Positions 24,906 to 33,608 of a stretch of DNA of 64,000 nucleotides are shown here, piece by piece. Below the pieces are notes generated by a model. The model was given only the letters and a program-made list of their open reading frames with translations, searched no databases and was not told the origin of the DNA. Positions within the stretch are counted from its first letter, which is position 1. Every line of letters starts with the position of its first letter. The stretch comes from Variovorax beijingensis. GTDB taxonomy: Bacteria > Pseudomonadota > Gammaproteobacteria > Burkholderiales > Burkholderiaceae_C. Position numbers and translations under genes: made by a program. The DNA is taken from positions 1 through 64,000 of the forward strand of contig NZ_VIVL01000002.1 in NCBI RefSeq assembly GCF_007828835.1, read 5' to 3'.

Positions 24906-25908
24906 GACGGCGGGGACCGGCTGGGTCGACAAGTACCTGGAGCATGTGCGCGTCGAGCGCCGGCTGGCGGCGCGCACGGTCGAGCTCTACGCCATCCACC
25001 TGCAGGCGCTCGCGGCCCATGCCGCACAGGCCGGGCTCTCGCTCGACCGCGTGCAGACCGCGCACATCCGGCGCTGGATGGCGCAGCTGCACGGCGCGGG
25101 ACGCGAGCCGCGCGGCATTGCGCTGGTGCTCTCGTGCTGGCGCAGCTTCTACCGCTGGCTCGGCAACGAGGGGCTGGTGGGCTTCAATCCCGTGAAGGAC
25201 GTGCATGCGCCCAAGGCCGCGCGGCCGCTGCCCAAGGCGCTGGCGGTCGACGATGCGGTGCGGCTTGCCGAACTCTACGACCCCGAGGCCGACCCCTGGA
25301 CCGAGGCGCGCGACAGCGCGATCGTCGAGGTGCTCTACGGCTGCGGCCTGCGCGTGAGCGAGCTCACCGGCCTCGATGCGCGCGCCAGCGGCACGGCCCG
25401 CGGCTGGGTCGATCTCGACGCGCTGGAGGCCAACGTGCTCGGCAAGGGCAGCAAGCGGCGCATCGTGCCGATCGGCAGCAAGGCGGCCGAGGCGCTGCGC
25501 GACTGGTTCGCGGTGCGCGGCGAATGCGCGGCGCTGTCGACGGCCGCGCTGCGCGACCCGGCGGGCGCGGCGGCGCTCTTCATCAGCAGCAAGGGCGTGC
25601 GCATGTCCTCGCAGGCGGTGTGGAAGCTGCTGCGCGAGCGCAGCCTCAAGGCCGGCCTTGCGGCGCCGGTGCATCCGCACATGCTGCGGCATTCGTTCGC
25701 GAGCCATGTGCTGCAGTCGAGCAGCGACCTGCGCGCGGTGCAGGAACTGCTGGGCCACGCCAACATCGCGACCACGCAGGTCTATACCCGGCTGGACTTC
25801 CAGCACCTGGCCAAGGTGTATGACGCGGCACACCCGCGCGCGCAGGCGCGCCCCGAGGGCCCGCGCGCCAAGCCGAAGAACGACGACAACAACAAGCCAA
25901 CCAAATGA
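24889..25908 (+). CDS. xerC: Tyrosine recombinase XerC
   Basis: A 339-residue site-specific recombinase that, with XerD, resolves chromosome dimers at dif. The N-terminal SAM-like core-binding domain (VDKYLEHVRVERRLAARTVELYAIHLQAL) and the catalytic domain are complete: Arg in YGCGLRVSELTGLD, Lys in LGKGSKRRIVPIG, HPHMLRHSFASHVL, LLGHANIATTQ and the nucleophile Tyr in VYTRLDF. The ATG at 24889 is chosen; an ATG at 24880 would add three residues. It overlaps ydcF upstream, and the next gene starts in its stop (ATGA), so it is embedded in the dapF operon. Confidence 0.94.
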   Translation: MATSTETAGTGWVDKYLEHVRVERRLAARTVELYAIHLQALAAHAAQAGLSLDRVQTAHIRRWMAQLHGAGREPRGIALVLSCWRSFYRWLGNEGLVGFNPVKDVHAPKAARPLPKALAVDDAVRLAELYDPEADPWTEARDSAIVEVLYGCGLRVSELTGLDARASGTARGWVDLDALEANVLGKGSKRRIVPIGSKAAEALRDWFAVRGECAALSTAALRDPAGAAALFISSKGVRMSSQAVWKLLRERSLKAGLAAPVHPHMLRHSFASHVLQSSSDLRAVQELLGHANIATTQVYTRLDFQHLAKVYDAAHPRAQARPEGPRAKPKNDDNNKPTK

Positions 25909-27125
25909 AAACCCTCCGCCTCAAGCCCGGCAAGGAGCGCTCGCTGCAGCGCCGCCATCCCTGGATCTTCGAATCCGCCATTGCACGCGGCGGTGCCGAT
26001 TCGGGCGAGACGGTGCGCGTCGAATCCCATGACGGCGCCTTCCTGGCCTGGGCCGCCTTCAGCCCGGTGTCCAAGATCCGTGCGCGGGCCTGGAGCTTTG
26101 TCGAAACGCAGCGCATCGATGCCGCCTTCCTGGCGTCGGTGTGCGCCCGCGCGGTGGCGGCCAGGGCGCTTTTCGACCTGCAGAGCGACGGTGTCCGGTT
26201 GGTCCACGGCGAGGCCGACGGGCTGCCGGGCCTGATCGTCGACCGGTATGGCGACACGCTAGTGGCGCAGTTCCTGTCAGCCGGCGTCGAGCGCTGGAAG
26301 GCCGCGATTGCCGATGCGCTGCTCGCGGCGACCGGCCTGCACAAGCTCTACGAGCGCTCCGACGCCAGCGGCCGCGAACGCGAAGGCCTGAAGCCGGTCA
26401 CCGGCTGGCTGCGCGGGGAGGGCGCCACCGAGATCACGATTCGCGAGCACGGCTGGAAGCTTTCGCTCGACATCGCCACCGGCCACAAGACCGGCTTCTA
26501 CCTTGACCAGCGCGACAGCCGCCAGCGCTTTGCCGAACTGGCGCAGCATCGGCGCTTTCGGCGCGTGCTCAACTGCTTCTGCTACACCGGCGGCTTCACG
26601 GTGGCCGCGCTCGCGGGCCTGCGGGCGGCCGGCGCGGTGGAAGGCGCCGAACTGGTGTCGGTCGATTCGTCGCAGCCGGCACTCGAGCGGGCGCGCGCGC
26701 ACCTGGCGTTGAACGGCTTCGGCGCCGAGGGTTCGGGCCTGAAGACGGAATTCCTGGACGCCAACGTCAACACCGTGCTGCGCGAATTCATCGAGCAGGG
26801 CCGAAGCTTCGACGCCATCGTGCTCGACCCGCCCAAGTTCGCGCCCACAGCGGCCCATGCCGAGCGCGCCGCCCGCGCCTACAAGGACATCAACCGCCTC
26901 GCGCTCAAGCTGCTGGAGCCCGGCGGCGTGCTGCTGACCTTTTCGTGCTCGGGCGGCATCAGCGCCGATCTTTTCCACAAGATCGTGGCTTCGGCCGGTA
27001 TCGACGCGCAAGTGGACGGCTACATCAGCGAACGCCTTGGTGCCGCGCCCGACCATCCCATGACCATCGAGTTTCCCGAGGGCGAATACCTCAAGGGCCT
27101 GGTGGTGGTGAGGAAGCCTGCTTGA
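25905..27125 (+). CDS. rlmI: Class I rRNA methyltransferase (RlmI/YccW type)
   Basis: A 406-residue protein. An N-terminal PUA domain (LRLKPGKERSLQRRHPWIFESAI) precedes an EEHEE region and a SAM-dependent methyltransferase domain with KTGFYLDQRDSRQRF, NCFCYTGGFTVAALAG (SAM binding) and the catalytic motif VLDPPKFAP, then LLTFSCSGG, whose Cys matches the 5-methylcytosine enzyme RlmI. E. coli RlmI methylates C1962 of 23S rRNA. Its ATG overlaps the xerC stop. Orthology to RlmI is likely but is a family-level inference. Confidence 0.85.
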   Translation: MKTLRLKPGKERSLQRRHPWIFESAIARGGADSGETVRVESHDGAFLAWAAFSPVSKIRARAWSFVETQRIDAAFLASVCARAVAARALFDLQSDGVRLVHGEADGLPGLIVDRYGDTLVAQFLSAGVERWKAAIADALLAATGLHKLYERSDASGREREGLKPVTGWLRGEGATEITIREHGWKLSLDIATGHKTGFYLDQRDSRQRFAELAQHRRFRRVLNCFCYTGGFTVAALAGLRAAGAVEGAELVSVDSSQPALERARAHLALNGFGAEGSGLKTEFLDANVNTVLREFIEQGRSFDAIVLDPPKFAPTAAHAERAARAYKDINRLALKLLEPGGVLLTFSCSGGISADLFHKIVASAGIDAQVDGYISERLGAAPDHPMTIEFPEGEYLKGLVVVRKPA

Positions 27126-27210
27126 CCCCGCACCAACGCAACTGAGTGGCATTGGCTAAACTGCCGGCCCAATCCCTTTTCTTCCTGTTTTCCGTTTCCG
27201 GAGCACACCC

Positions 27211-28263
27211 ATGGCCCTCATTCCCGCCACCATCCTCACCGGCTTCCTGGGCTCGGGCAAGACCACGCTGCTCAAGCGCATCCTGACCGAGGCCCATGGC
27301 CAGAAGATCGCGGTGATCGAAAACGAGTTCGGCGAAGAGAACATCGACAGCGACATCCTCGTGACCGAGTCGAAGGAGCAGATCGTGCAGATGAGCAACG
27401 GCTGCGTCTGCTGCACCATCCGCGAAGACCTGCGCGAGGCGCTGCAGCTGCTGGCCGCCAAGAAGCGCCAGGGCCTGCTCGACTTCGACCGCGTGGTGAT
27501 CGAGACCACCGGCCTGGCCGACCCCGGCCCCGTGGCGCAGACCTTCTTCATGGACGACGAGATCGCCGAGAGCTACCTGCTCGACTCCATCCTGACGCTG
27601 GTCGACGCCAAGCATGCGCCGCAGCAGCTCAACGACCGCCAGGAGGCGCGCCGCCAGGTGGGCTTTGCCGACCAGATCTTCATCAGCAAGAGCGAGCTGG
27701 TGTCGGCCGAGGAGACCGATGCGCTGATTCATCGCCTGAAGCACATGAACCCGCGCGCGCCGCAGCAGAAGGCGCATTTCGGCGATGTGCCGCTCAAGGA
27801 CATCTTCGACCTGCGCGGCTTCAACCTGAACGCCAAGCTCGACATCGACCCCGACTTCCTCAAGGAAGACGACCACGACCATCACGACCATGACCACGCG
27901 CATGGCGAGCATTGCGACCACCCCTCGCACAAGCACGAGGGCCACGGCCACCATCACCACACCGACGACGACGTCAAGAGCTTCGTCTACAAGGCCGACC
28001 GCCCCTTCGACCCGGCCAAGCTGGAAGACTTCCTGGGCGCCATCGTCAACATCTACGGTCCGCGCATGCTGCGCTACAAGGGCGTGCTGAACATGAAGGG
28101 CACCGAGCGCAAGGTGATCTTCCAGGGCGTGCACCAGCTGATGGGCAGCGACCTGGGCCCGGAGTGGGGCAAGGACGAAGCCCGCCAGAGCCGCATGGTG
28201 TTCATCGGCATCGAGCTGCCGCGAGAGATCCTGGAGCAAGGCCTGGAGCAGTGCCTGGTCTGA
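27211..28263 (+). CDS. CobW/ZNG1-family GTPase with His-rich loop
   Basis: A 350-residue metal-handling G3E GTPase. The P-loop GFLGSGKTTLL is at residues 11-21 and the metal-binding C65-x-C67-C68 motif in NGCVCCTIRED. The usual guanine-specificity motif NKxD appears as SKSE (ISKSELVSAEE), a notable change. Residues about 220-252 are a His/Asp-rich loop (HDHHDHDHAHGEHCDHPSHKH), which would hold zinc or another metal, followed by the CobW C-terminal domain. Homologs deliver zinc to client enzymes. A TAAACT element near 27155 may be its -10. It neighbours a DksA-like gene lacking zinc-finger cysteines. Confidence 0.88.
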   Translation: MALIPATILTGFLGSGKTTLLKRILTEAHGQKIAVIENEFGEENIDSDILVTESKEQIVQMSNGCVCCTIREDLREALQLLAAKKRQGLLDFDRVVIETTGLADPGPVAQTFFMDDEIAESYLLDSILTLVDAKHAPQQLNDRQEARRQVGFADQIFISKSELVSAEETDALIHRLKHMNPRAPQQKAHFGDVPLKDIFDLRGFNLNAKLDIDPDFLKEDDHDHHDHDHAHGEHCDHPSHKHEGHGHHHHTDDDVKSFVYKADRPFDPAKLEDFLGAIVNIYGPRMLRYKGVLNMKGTERKVIFQGVHQLMGSDLGPEWGKDEARQSRMVFIGIELPREILEQGLEQCLV

Positions 28264-28273
28264 GGCCCCGACT

Positions 28274-28387
28274 TGCTCCTTCCCCGCTGGGGGAAGGTGG
28301 GATGGGGGCGGGCCGCCGATCAGGCGCCGTGCTTTTTTCGGGGCTGCCGTGCCCCCCACCCCGGCCTTCCCCCGAAGGGGAGGGAGG
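28274..28387. repeat. Intergenic imperfect inverted repeat
   Basis: Two GC-rich arms, beginning CTCCTTCCCCGCTGGGGGAAG on the left and ending CTTCCCCCGAAGGGGAGGGAG on the right, are near-complementary around a centre containing GCTTTTTTCGGGGC. Elements of this look are common between Comamonadaceae genes. It lies between the convergent cobW-like and DUF945 genes and could act as a bidirectional transcription stop. Confidence 0.6.
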
Positions 28388-28389
28388 AA

Positions 28390-29877
28390 TTACCGGCCTG
28401 GTGCGCCCAGCGGCTTGCCGTTGAGCTTCAGGCCGCCTTCGGCGTATTCGATCTGCGCGGTGACGTCATCGCCCTCGCGCCTGACGAAGCCCTTTTGCTC
28501 GCCTTGCTCGACCAGCCCCGCCATCATTTCGGGCGGCGGCGTCTGGCCGCTCTCGGCGCCGGTGGCGGCCAGCTGTTCCAGCCATTGCATCGGCAGCCGC
28601 GCGCTGGCCTTGAGCACGCCGCGCTTCATGAGCAATGCCATGCCGGGTGCCTGCAGGTCTTCGTCGGTCACGCCGGCCATGCCGGCCGTGTAGCTGATCT
28701 CGCCGCGCTTGCCGCCGATTTCGACCAGCATCCTGTCGAGCCCGATCTCGGGGCTGTACTTGGCCATGGCCTTGAGGTCGGGCGCCAGCTGGTCGAACAG
28801 CACCTTCATCGCCGCCTGCGAGGCCTTGTTGCCGCCCTTGCCGCAGCCGTTCGCGGCGCTCGACTGCATCCAGGCATCGGCCAGCTTCTTGTAGCCGGCG
28901 GCGTGGATGCGGCGTCCGCCGCTGCTCATCTCGAACTTGTCGATCTTCGTCTCGCCGATCTTGCCGGTGCCCTTGACCGTACCGGTCGATGCGTAGAGCC
29001 CGTCCGCGATGGTGGCTTCGGCAAGCATGTCGATGTTCTGCAGCAGCACGGCCGGCAGGGCCTTGCCTTCGCCGCCCGCGGCGCCGCCCAGGCCCTTGGG
29101 GGCTGCGAATTCGAGGCTGTCGAGCCGGGCCTCGGTCTTGCCCGTGGCCAGGATCCAGCCCTCGCTCTTGTCCATGTCGGCCTTGCCGGCCAGCTTGCCC
29201 ATCTTCAGCGTGGCGCCGGTGCGCGCATCGCTGACATCCAGCCCCGGCATCGTCAGGTCGTAGTGCACACGGGTCCGGGCGCCGTTCATCTCGATGCGGG
29301 CCTGCGCGCCCTGCCAGGCGAACCGGGCCTTGCCTTCCTCGGCCAGGCTGGCGGGCGCCACCGCCAGGTCGGTGGTGTAGGCGCCGTCGAACGACACTTT
29401 GGTGTGCGCCGTCAGGGGCTTGGCCTTGCCGAAGATCTGTTCGGCCTTGGCCTGGCCCTTCACGTCCAGCACCAGTTCGCTGTCGATGATGGCTGCCGCC
29501 AGCGTGCCACCGGCCAGCGGGCCGTGGCGGATGGTGTCGCGGAAGGTGATACGCACCGCCTTGAACGGCGTGGCGGCTTCTTCCGCTTCTTCTTCCTCAT
29601 CCTCATCCTCTTCCTCGCCGGGCTTGGCGGCAGGCACCTGCGCCGCGGCGGCCGCATCGGCTGCGCAGCCGAGTTCGATCGTCACTGTGCTGACGGCACC
29701 GAAGAAGCCGCGTTCGTAGCTGCGCTCGACCACGCGCACCAGCGCAGTCTGCTTCGGCACCTCGTCCAGCGCGGCCTCGTAGCTGGACTTTACTTTCGAG
29801 CCGGCCAACCACGTGCCGCCACCATAGGCAAGTGCGATGGCCGCAGCCAGCACGCCCAGAACTGCTTTTTTGCTCAA
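28390..29877 (-). CDS. DUF945 (YdgA-like) family protein
   Basis: A 495-residue protein starting at TTG 29877; no ATG is available before the hydrophobic N-terminus LSKKAVLGVLAAAIALAYGGGTW. The layout matches YdgA: one N-terminal membrane anchor followed by a large mostly beta domain (SSYEAALDEVPKQTALVRVVERSYERGFFGAVSTVTIEL) probably in the periplasm. An acidic insertion EEEDEDEEEEAEEA lies near residue 85. Function is unknown; YdgA-type proteins are non-essential envelope proteins. It is divergent from the DksA-like gene across 340 bases. Confidence 0.75.
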   Translation of the reverse strand: MSKKAVLGVLAAAIALAYGGGTWLAGSKVKSSYEAALDEVPKQTALVRVVERSYERGFFGAVSTVTIELGCAADAAAAAQVPAAKPGEEEDEDEEEEAEEAATPFKAVRITFRDTIRHGPLAGGTLAAAIIDSELVLDVKGQAKAEQIFGKAKPLTAHTKVSFDGAYTTDLAVAPASLAEEGKARFAWQGAQARIEMNGARTRVHYDLTMPGLDVSDARTGATLKMGKLAGKADMDKSEGWILATGKTEARLDSLEFAAPKGLGGAAGGEGKALPAVLLQNIDMLAEATIADGLYASTGTVKGTGKIGETKIDKFEMSSGGRRIHAAGYKKLADAWMQSSAANGCGKGGNKASQAAMKVLFDQLAPDLKAMAKYSPEIGLDRMLVEIGGKRGEISYTAGMAGVTDEDLQAPGMALLMKRGVLKASARLPMQWLEQLAATGAESGQTPPPEMMAGLVEQGEQKGFVRREGDDVTAQIEYAEGGLKLNGKPLGAPGR

Positions 29878-29947
29878 GATTGATTTCTCTTTTGTATGAA
29901 TGAGATCGACCCGCACCGCTCCCCCGGCGATTTCGGCAGGTCTTGCT

Positions 29948-29991
29948 ACCCCCTCCGGCAGCGCCGGCGATGCTACCGGAGACAAGGGGGT
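29948..29991. repeat. Imperfect hairpin in the DUF945/dksA intergenic region
   Basis: ACCCCC-TCCGG (29948-29958) can pair with CCGGA (29976-29980) and GGGGGT (29986-29991), with a five-base bulge. No T-run follows on either strand, so a terminator role is uncertain. The rest of 29878-30217 holds no ORF that I can support. Confidence 0.4.
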
Positions 29992-30125
29992 TGCAGGCAC
30001 ATCACCCTTCGATTCGAGTTCTCTATACAATCGCGCGCCTGTTCCGGCAGCCACGCCTTCGCCCGATGGGGCGGGATGTGGCTGACGGTGCGGGGCGCCG
30101 CAGGTTCCTGGCGGGCTTTCGGGGG

Positions 30126-30140
30126 TATAACCCCGGGGTT
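30126..30140 (+). promoter_or_regulatory. Candidate -10 with overlapping palindromic operator upstream of the DksA-like gene
   Basis: TATAAC (30126-30131) resembles a -10 element and runs into the perfect 12-bp palindrome AACCCCGGGGTT (30129-30140). The start codon is 78 bases downstream. A repressor site overlapping the promoter is possible; the -35 is weak. Confidence 0.35.
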
Positions 30141-30217
30141 CGTCACTGCGAGCACTCCGACGAGTGGAGCCCGCGCGGCTTGAAACCCGCCGTGGTTCCC
30201 TTGGGAGGAGACACCCA

Positions 30218-31258
30218 GTGAAAGCGCGTTCCAGTTCGTTCAAGGAGCCAGTCACCGTGAAGAAGCCCGCCGCCAAGGCCACGCCAGCAACCAAGCCCGC
30301 CGCCAAGAAAGCGGCGGCTGCAAAGCCGGCTGTACCCGCGGCAAAAAAGAGTTCTTCCGCTGCAAAGGCCCCGGCCACGAAACCAAAAAGCGCTCCAAAG
30401 AAGCCAGCAACGCCGTCGGCCAAGGCCGCGACCGTTGCAAAGAAGCCCGTCAAGCCTGCAAAGTCTGCTGCGCCGCCGGTGGCATCCGCCCCGGACAGGA
30501 GCGCAACCAAAACTGCAGTCGCGGGTCAACCGCCATCCAAAACCGTCGGCCGCACTGCTGCCGTTCCTTCTGCCCCTCCGATCCCAATGAAAAAAACGGC
30601 TGCCGCCTCTTCTTCCGCCACGGCGACACCTTCGATGCCCGCTCAGACCGCTGCACCCGCCCCCGCGCGAGGTGGCCGCGTGTCCCGGCTGTCGCAGCTG
30701 ACCGTGCCTTCCATGCCGCAATCGGTGGCTTCCACCGCGGCCAAGTCCTCCTTCTCGCAGGCGCCTTCCAATGCACTGGTGCCGCCGCCTCCCGTCGCGG
30801 TGAAAAAAGACCCGAAGCTCGCCAACAACTGGAAAGCCAAGTCGGCTGCCGAGTTGACCGATGCCGAGGTGATCGCCATGCCCGACTCCGAGTACATGAA
30901 TGAAAAGCAGATGGCGTTCTTCCGCCTGAAGCTGGTCGAACTCAAGCGCGGCATTCTCGAAAATGCCGGCGAAACCACCGAGCACCTGCGCGAAGACACC
31001 GTGGTGGTGCCCGATCCGGCCGACCGCGCCACCATCGAGGAAGAGCACGCGCTCGAGCTGCGCACGCGCGACCGCGAGCGCAAGCTGCTCAAGAAGATCG
31101 AGCAGTCGATCCAGCGCATCGATGCCGGCGACTACGGCTATTGCGACGAAACCGGTGAACCCATCGGCGTCGGCCGCCTGCTGGCGCGTCCCACCGCCAC
31201 GCTGTCGCTCGAAGCGCAGCAGCGCCGCGAGCTCAAGCAGAAGATGTTCGGGGACTGA
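30218..31258 (+). CDS. DksA/TraR-family protein with histone-H1-like N-terminal tail
   Basis: A 346-residue protein starting at GTG 30218, with GGAGGAG 7 bases upstream. Residues 1 to about 193 are Lys/Ala/Pro-rich (KKPAAKATPATKPAAKKAAAAK-type repeats), like bacterial H1-like DNA-binding tails. Residues about 195-346 form a DksA core: MNEKQMAFFRLKLVELKRGIL, a long coiled coil with the conserved acidic tip VPDPADRATIEEEHALELRTRDRERKLLKKI, then GDYGYCDETGEPIGVGRLLARPTATLSLEAQ. Only one of the four zinc-finger Cys (C309) remains, so it is probably zinc-independent, like DksA2. It should bind the RNA polymerase secondary channel and modulate rRNA and stress promoters with ppGpp. Confidence 0.85.
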   Translation: MKARSSSFKEPVTVKKPAAKATPATKPAAKKAAAAKPAVPAAKKSSSAAKAPATKPKSAPKKPATPSAKAATVAKKPVKPAKSAAPPVASAPDRSATKTAVAGQPPSKTVGRTAAVPSAPPIPMKKTAAASSSATATPSMPAQTAAPAPARGGRVSRLSQLTVPSMPQSVASTAAKSSFSQAPSNALVPPPPVAVKKDPKLANNWKAKSAAELTDAEVIAMPDSEYMNEKQMAFFRLKLVELKRGILENAGETTEHLREDTVVVPDPADRATIEEEHALELRTRDRERKLLKKIEQSIQRIDAGDYGYCDETGEPIGVGRLLARPTATLSLEAQQRRELKQKMFGD

Positions 31259-31303
31259 ACGAGCGGCCGAAGAAGAGAACCTGTTCGCCTCGAAACCTCG
31301 TCG

Positions 31304-32986
31304 ATGCCAAAGGAAGAGTCGGGCCGCCTTTTTTCCAAGGTGGCAAAGTTCGTCCGCAATCCGCTCAAGGATTGGTCCGAGCTGAATTCGACTGCGGATT
31401 CCACGCTGCCCGAGCAGGCTTACAGCCGCGAAATGCTCAAGGAGATGATCGAGCGGCGCCAGCGCAACGATTTCGTTCGCCGGCGCGAGTTCGACATGCT
31501 GCGCAAGCTTCGCCAGCGCGAAGCCGCCGCCCACGCCTTCGAAGGAACGGTCACGCCGTCTTCCTTCAACCTGAACAGCACCACGGAGAAATCCGAGGGG
31601 CGCGCGCTCACGCTCAAGAAGATCGACGAGATCGAGGAGCAGATGTCGCAGCAGTGGTGGAAGGGCCGCGGCCCCAACGGCGAGGTGCTGTCCAATGCGC
31701 CGCCCGATGCCGGCGCCGAAACCCTGCCGCCGCCCGTCGACGCAGCCGAGCTGGCCAGCCTGCTTGCCGCGCCGGCCTACGGCCCCGCGCCGGCGCCTGC
31801 CGTCGTGCCGGCACCGGCCGTGGTTGCCGCGGCTGCGCCTGCCGCGCCCGCTGCGGGCGTTCCGGCGGCCAGCGGCACCTCGCTGCTGTCGGCACGGCTC
31901 GCGCGCGACGGCGCGCTCGAAGAAGCCGTGATCCGCTTCGCGCACGGCGACGATGCCGGCGCCGAGGCCATTCTTCTTCAGGCCCTGGCCTCCGAAAGCG
32001 CAGCGGCCGAGGGCGACCACGCCACCACCGAGCGCGACGACGCGCGTTGGCGCACGTTGTTCGACCTGTATCGCGCCACCGGCGACGCCGCCAGGTTCGC
32101 CGCGGCACGCATGCGCTATGCGCAGCGCATGAAGCGCATGGGACCGGACTGGGTCTCGCTCGACGAACTGGCGCGCAGCGTGAAGGCGGTGGCCGCCAGC
32201 GAACTCGCAGAACTGGCGCCGGCCGGCGCCGACTGGGCCAGCCCGGCACGCCTGGCGCGCGACGGCTTGATCCAGCTCACGCGGGCGCTGTCGCAGGCCG
32301 GCTCGGTCTGGACGCTCGACTGGCGCGCGCTGGTCGCCATCGAGGCCGACGCCGCCGCGCCGCTGCGCGTGCTGTTTGCACACTGGGCCGATTCGCCGGT
32401 CCAGCTGCGCTTCATCGGCGCCGCGAAATTGCTGGCCGTGCTGGCCGAGGCCACGCCCAACAACGAGCGCGGCACGCCGGACGTCTGGTGGCAGCTGCAT
32501 CTGGCTGCACTGCGCATGATGAACATGCCCGACGACTTCGAGCTGGTGGCGCTCAACTACTGCATCACCTACGAGGTGTCGCCGCCGGCCTGGCAAGACC
32601 CCAAGGGCGCCTGCACTTCGGTGGCCGCACCGGCGGCAAGCCGTTCGAACTCCGTGTGGTCGCTGCTCTCGGTCAATGGCGAATCGGAGAGCTTTCCCAC
32701 CACCGACACCGGCTTTGCCGCGCTGGCCGGCGATCTGCGCGGCGAGGCGCATTCGAGCCTGCAGCGTCTCGATACGGACCTGCGCAACACCACGGCGCCC
32801 GTCATCTCGTGCGCCGCGCTGCTGCGCATGGACCTGGCTGCCGCCGGCACGCTGCTTGGCTGGGTGCGGGCGCGCGACGCCCAGGGCGAGCGCGTGCAGT
32901 TCGTGGATGCCCATCGGCTGATCGCGGTGCTGTTCGACCTGGTCGGCATCGCCGACCATGCGACCGTGGCCCTGCGGAAGAACTAG
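31304..32986 (+). CDS. STAS-like-domain protein of unknown function
   Basis: A 560-residue soluble protein. The N-terminal 110 residues are basic and helical (LKEMIERRQRNDFVRRREFDMLRKLRQRE), residues about 155-195 are an Ala/Pro linker, a helical repeat-like section follows (RWRTLFDLYRATGDAARFAAARMRYAQRM), and the C-terminal about 90 residues (LRMDLAAAGTLLGWVRARDAQGERVQFVDAHRLIAVLFDLVGI) resemble a STAS/MlaB anti-sigma-antagonist fold. It starts 45 bases after the dksA-like stop and precedes hslV, so it may belong to the same transcript. No function can be assigned. Confidence 0.6.
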   Translation: MPKEESGRLFSKVAKFVRNPLKDWSELNSTADSTLPEQAYSREMLKEMIERRQRNDFVRRREFDMLRKLRQREAAAHAFEGTVTPSSFNLNSTTEKSEGRALTLKKIDEIEEQMSQQWWKGRGPNGEVLSNAPPDAGAETLPPPVDAAELASLLAAPAYGPAPAPAVVPAPAVVAAAAPAAPAAGVPAASGTSLLSARLARDGALEEAVIRFAHGDDAGAEAILLQALASESAAAEGDHATTERDDARWRTLFDLYRATGDAARFAAARMRYAQRMKRMGPDWVSLDELARSVKAVAASELAELAPAGADWASPARLARDGLIQLTRALSQAGSVWTLDWRALVAIEADAAAPLRVLFAHWADSPVQLRFIGAAKLLAVLAEATPNNERGTPDVWWQLHLAALRMMNMPDDFELVALNYCITYEVSPPAWQDPKGACTSVAAPAASRSNSVWSLLSVNGESESFPTTDTGFAALAGDLRGEAHSSLQRLDTDLRNTTAPVISCAALLRMDLAAAGTLLGWVRARDAQGERVQFVDAHRLIAVLFDLVGIADHATVALRKN

Positions 32987-33060
32987 GGCGCCCTGGCGCT
33001 GCGCACATTCGGTAGCAGCCGCGGGCTTGCATTGCCCTGCGGCATCCCCAGATGGCTTCG

Positions 33061-33606
33061 ATGGAACAGTTTCACGGCACCACCATCGTGAGCGTGCGCC
33101 GCAAGACCCCCCAGGGCGACCAAGTCGCCATCGGCGGGGACGGGCAGGTCACTCTCGGCAATATCGTCATCAAGGGCACCGCGCGCAAGGTGCGGCGGCT
33201 CTATCACGGCAAGGTGCTCGCGGGCTTTGCCGGCGCCACGGCCGACGCCTTCACGCTCTTCGAGCGCTTCGAGGCCAAGCTCGAGAAGCACCAGGGGCAC
33301 CTCACCCGCGCCGCCGTCGAGCTCACGAAAGACTGGCGCACCGACCGCGTGCTGCGCAAGCTCGAGGCCATGCTGGCCGTGGCCGATGCCACCACCTCGC
33401 TCATCATCACCGGCAATGGCGACGTGCTGGAACCCGAAGACGGCGTGATCGCCATCGGCTCCGGCGGCGCCTACGCCCAGTCCGCCGCCAAGGCGCTGAT
33501 CGACAACACCGAGCTCACGGCCGAGCAGATCGTGCGCAAATCGCTGGCGATAGCCGGTGAAATCTGCATTTACACGAACATGAACCACACGGTGGAAGCG
33601 CTCTGA
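33061..33606 (+). CDS. hslV: ATP-dependent protease peptidase subunit HslV
   Basis: A 181-residue N-terminal-nucleophile peptidase of the HslUV (ClpQY) protease. The mature enzyme should begin at the Thr of TTIVSVRR; here six residues (MEQFHG) precede it, so processing must remove more than the initiator Met. Other marks are [24 protein letters not shown] and [17 protein letters not shown]. An ATG at 33052 would add three further residues. hslU begins two bases after its stop. HslUV degrades misfolded and regulatory proteins, including division inhibitors such as SulA in E. coli. Confidence 0.95.
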   Translation: MEQFHGTTIVSVRRKTPQGDQVAIGGDGQVTLGNIVIKGTARKVRRLYHGKVLAGFAGATADAFTLFERFEAKLEKHQGHLTRAAVELTKDWRTDRVLRKLEAMLAVADATTSLIITGNGDVLEPEDGVIAIGSGGAYAQSAAKALIDNTELTAEQIVRKSLAIAGEICIYTNMNHTVEAL

Positions 33607-33608
33607 CC

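Noticed and set aside
31372..33015. A 547-codon plus-strand ORF overlapping the STAS-like gene in another frame
   Set aside because: Arg/Ala-rich shadow frame with no domain; the 31304 frame has sensible helices and a STAS-like end.
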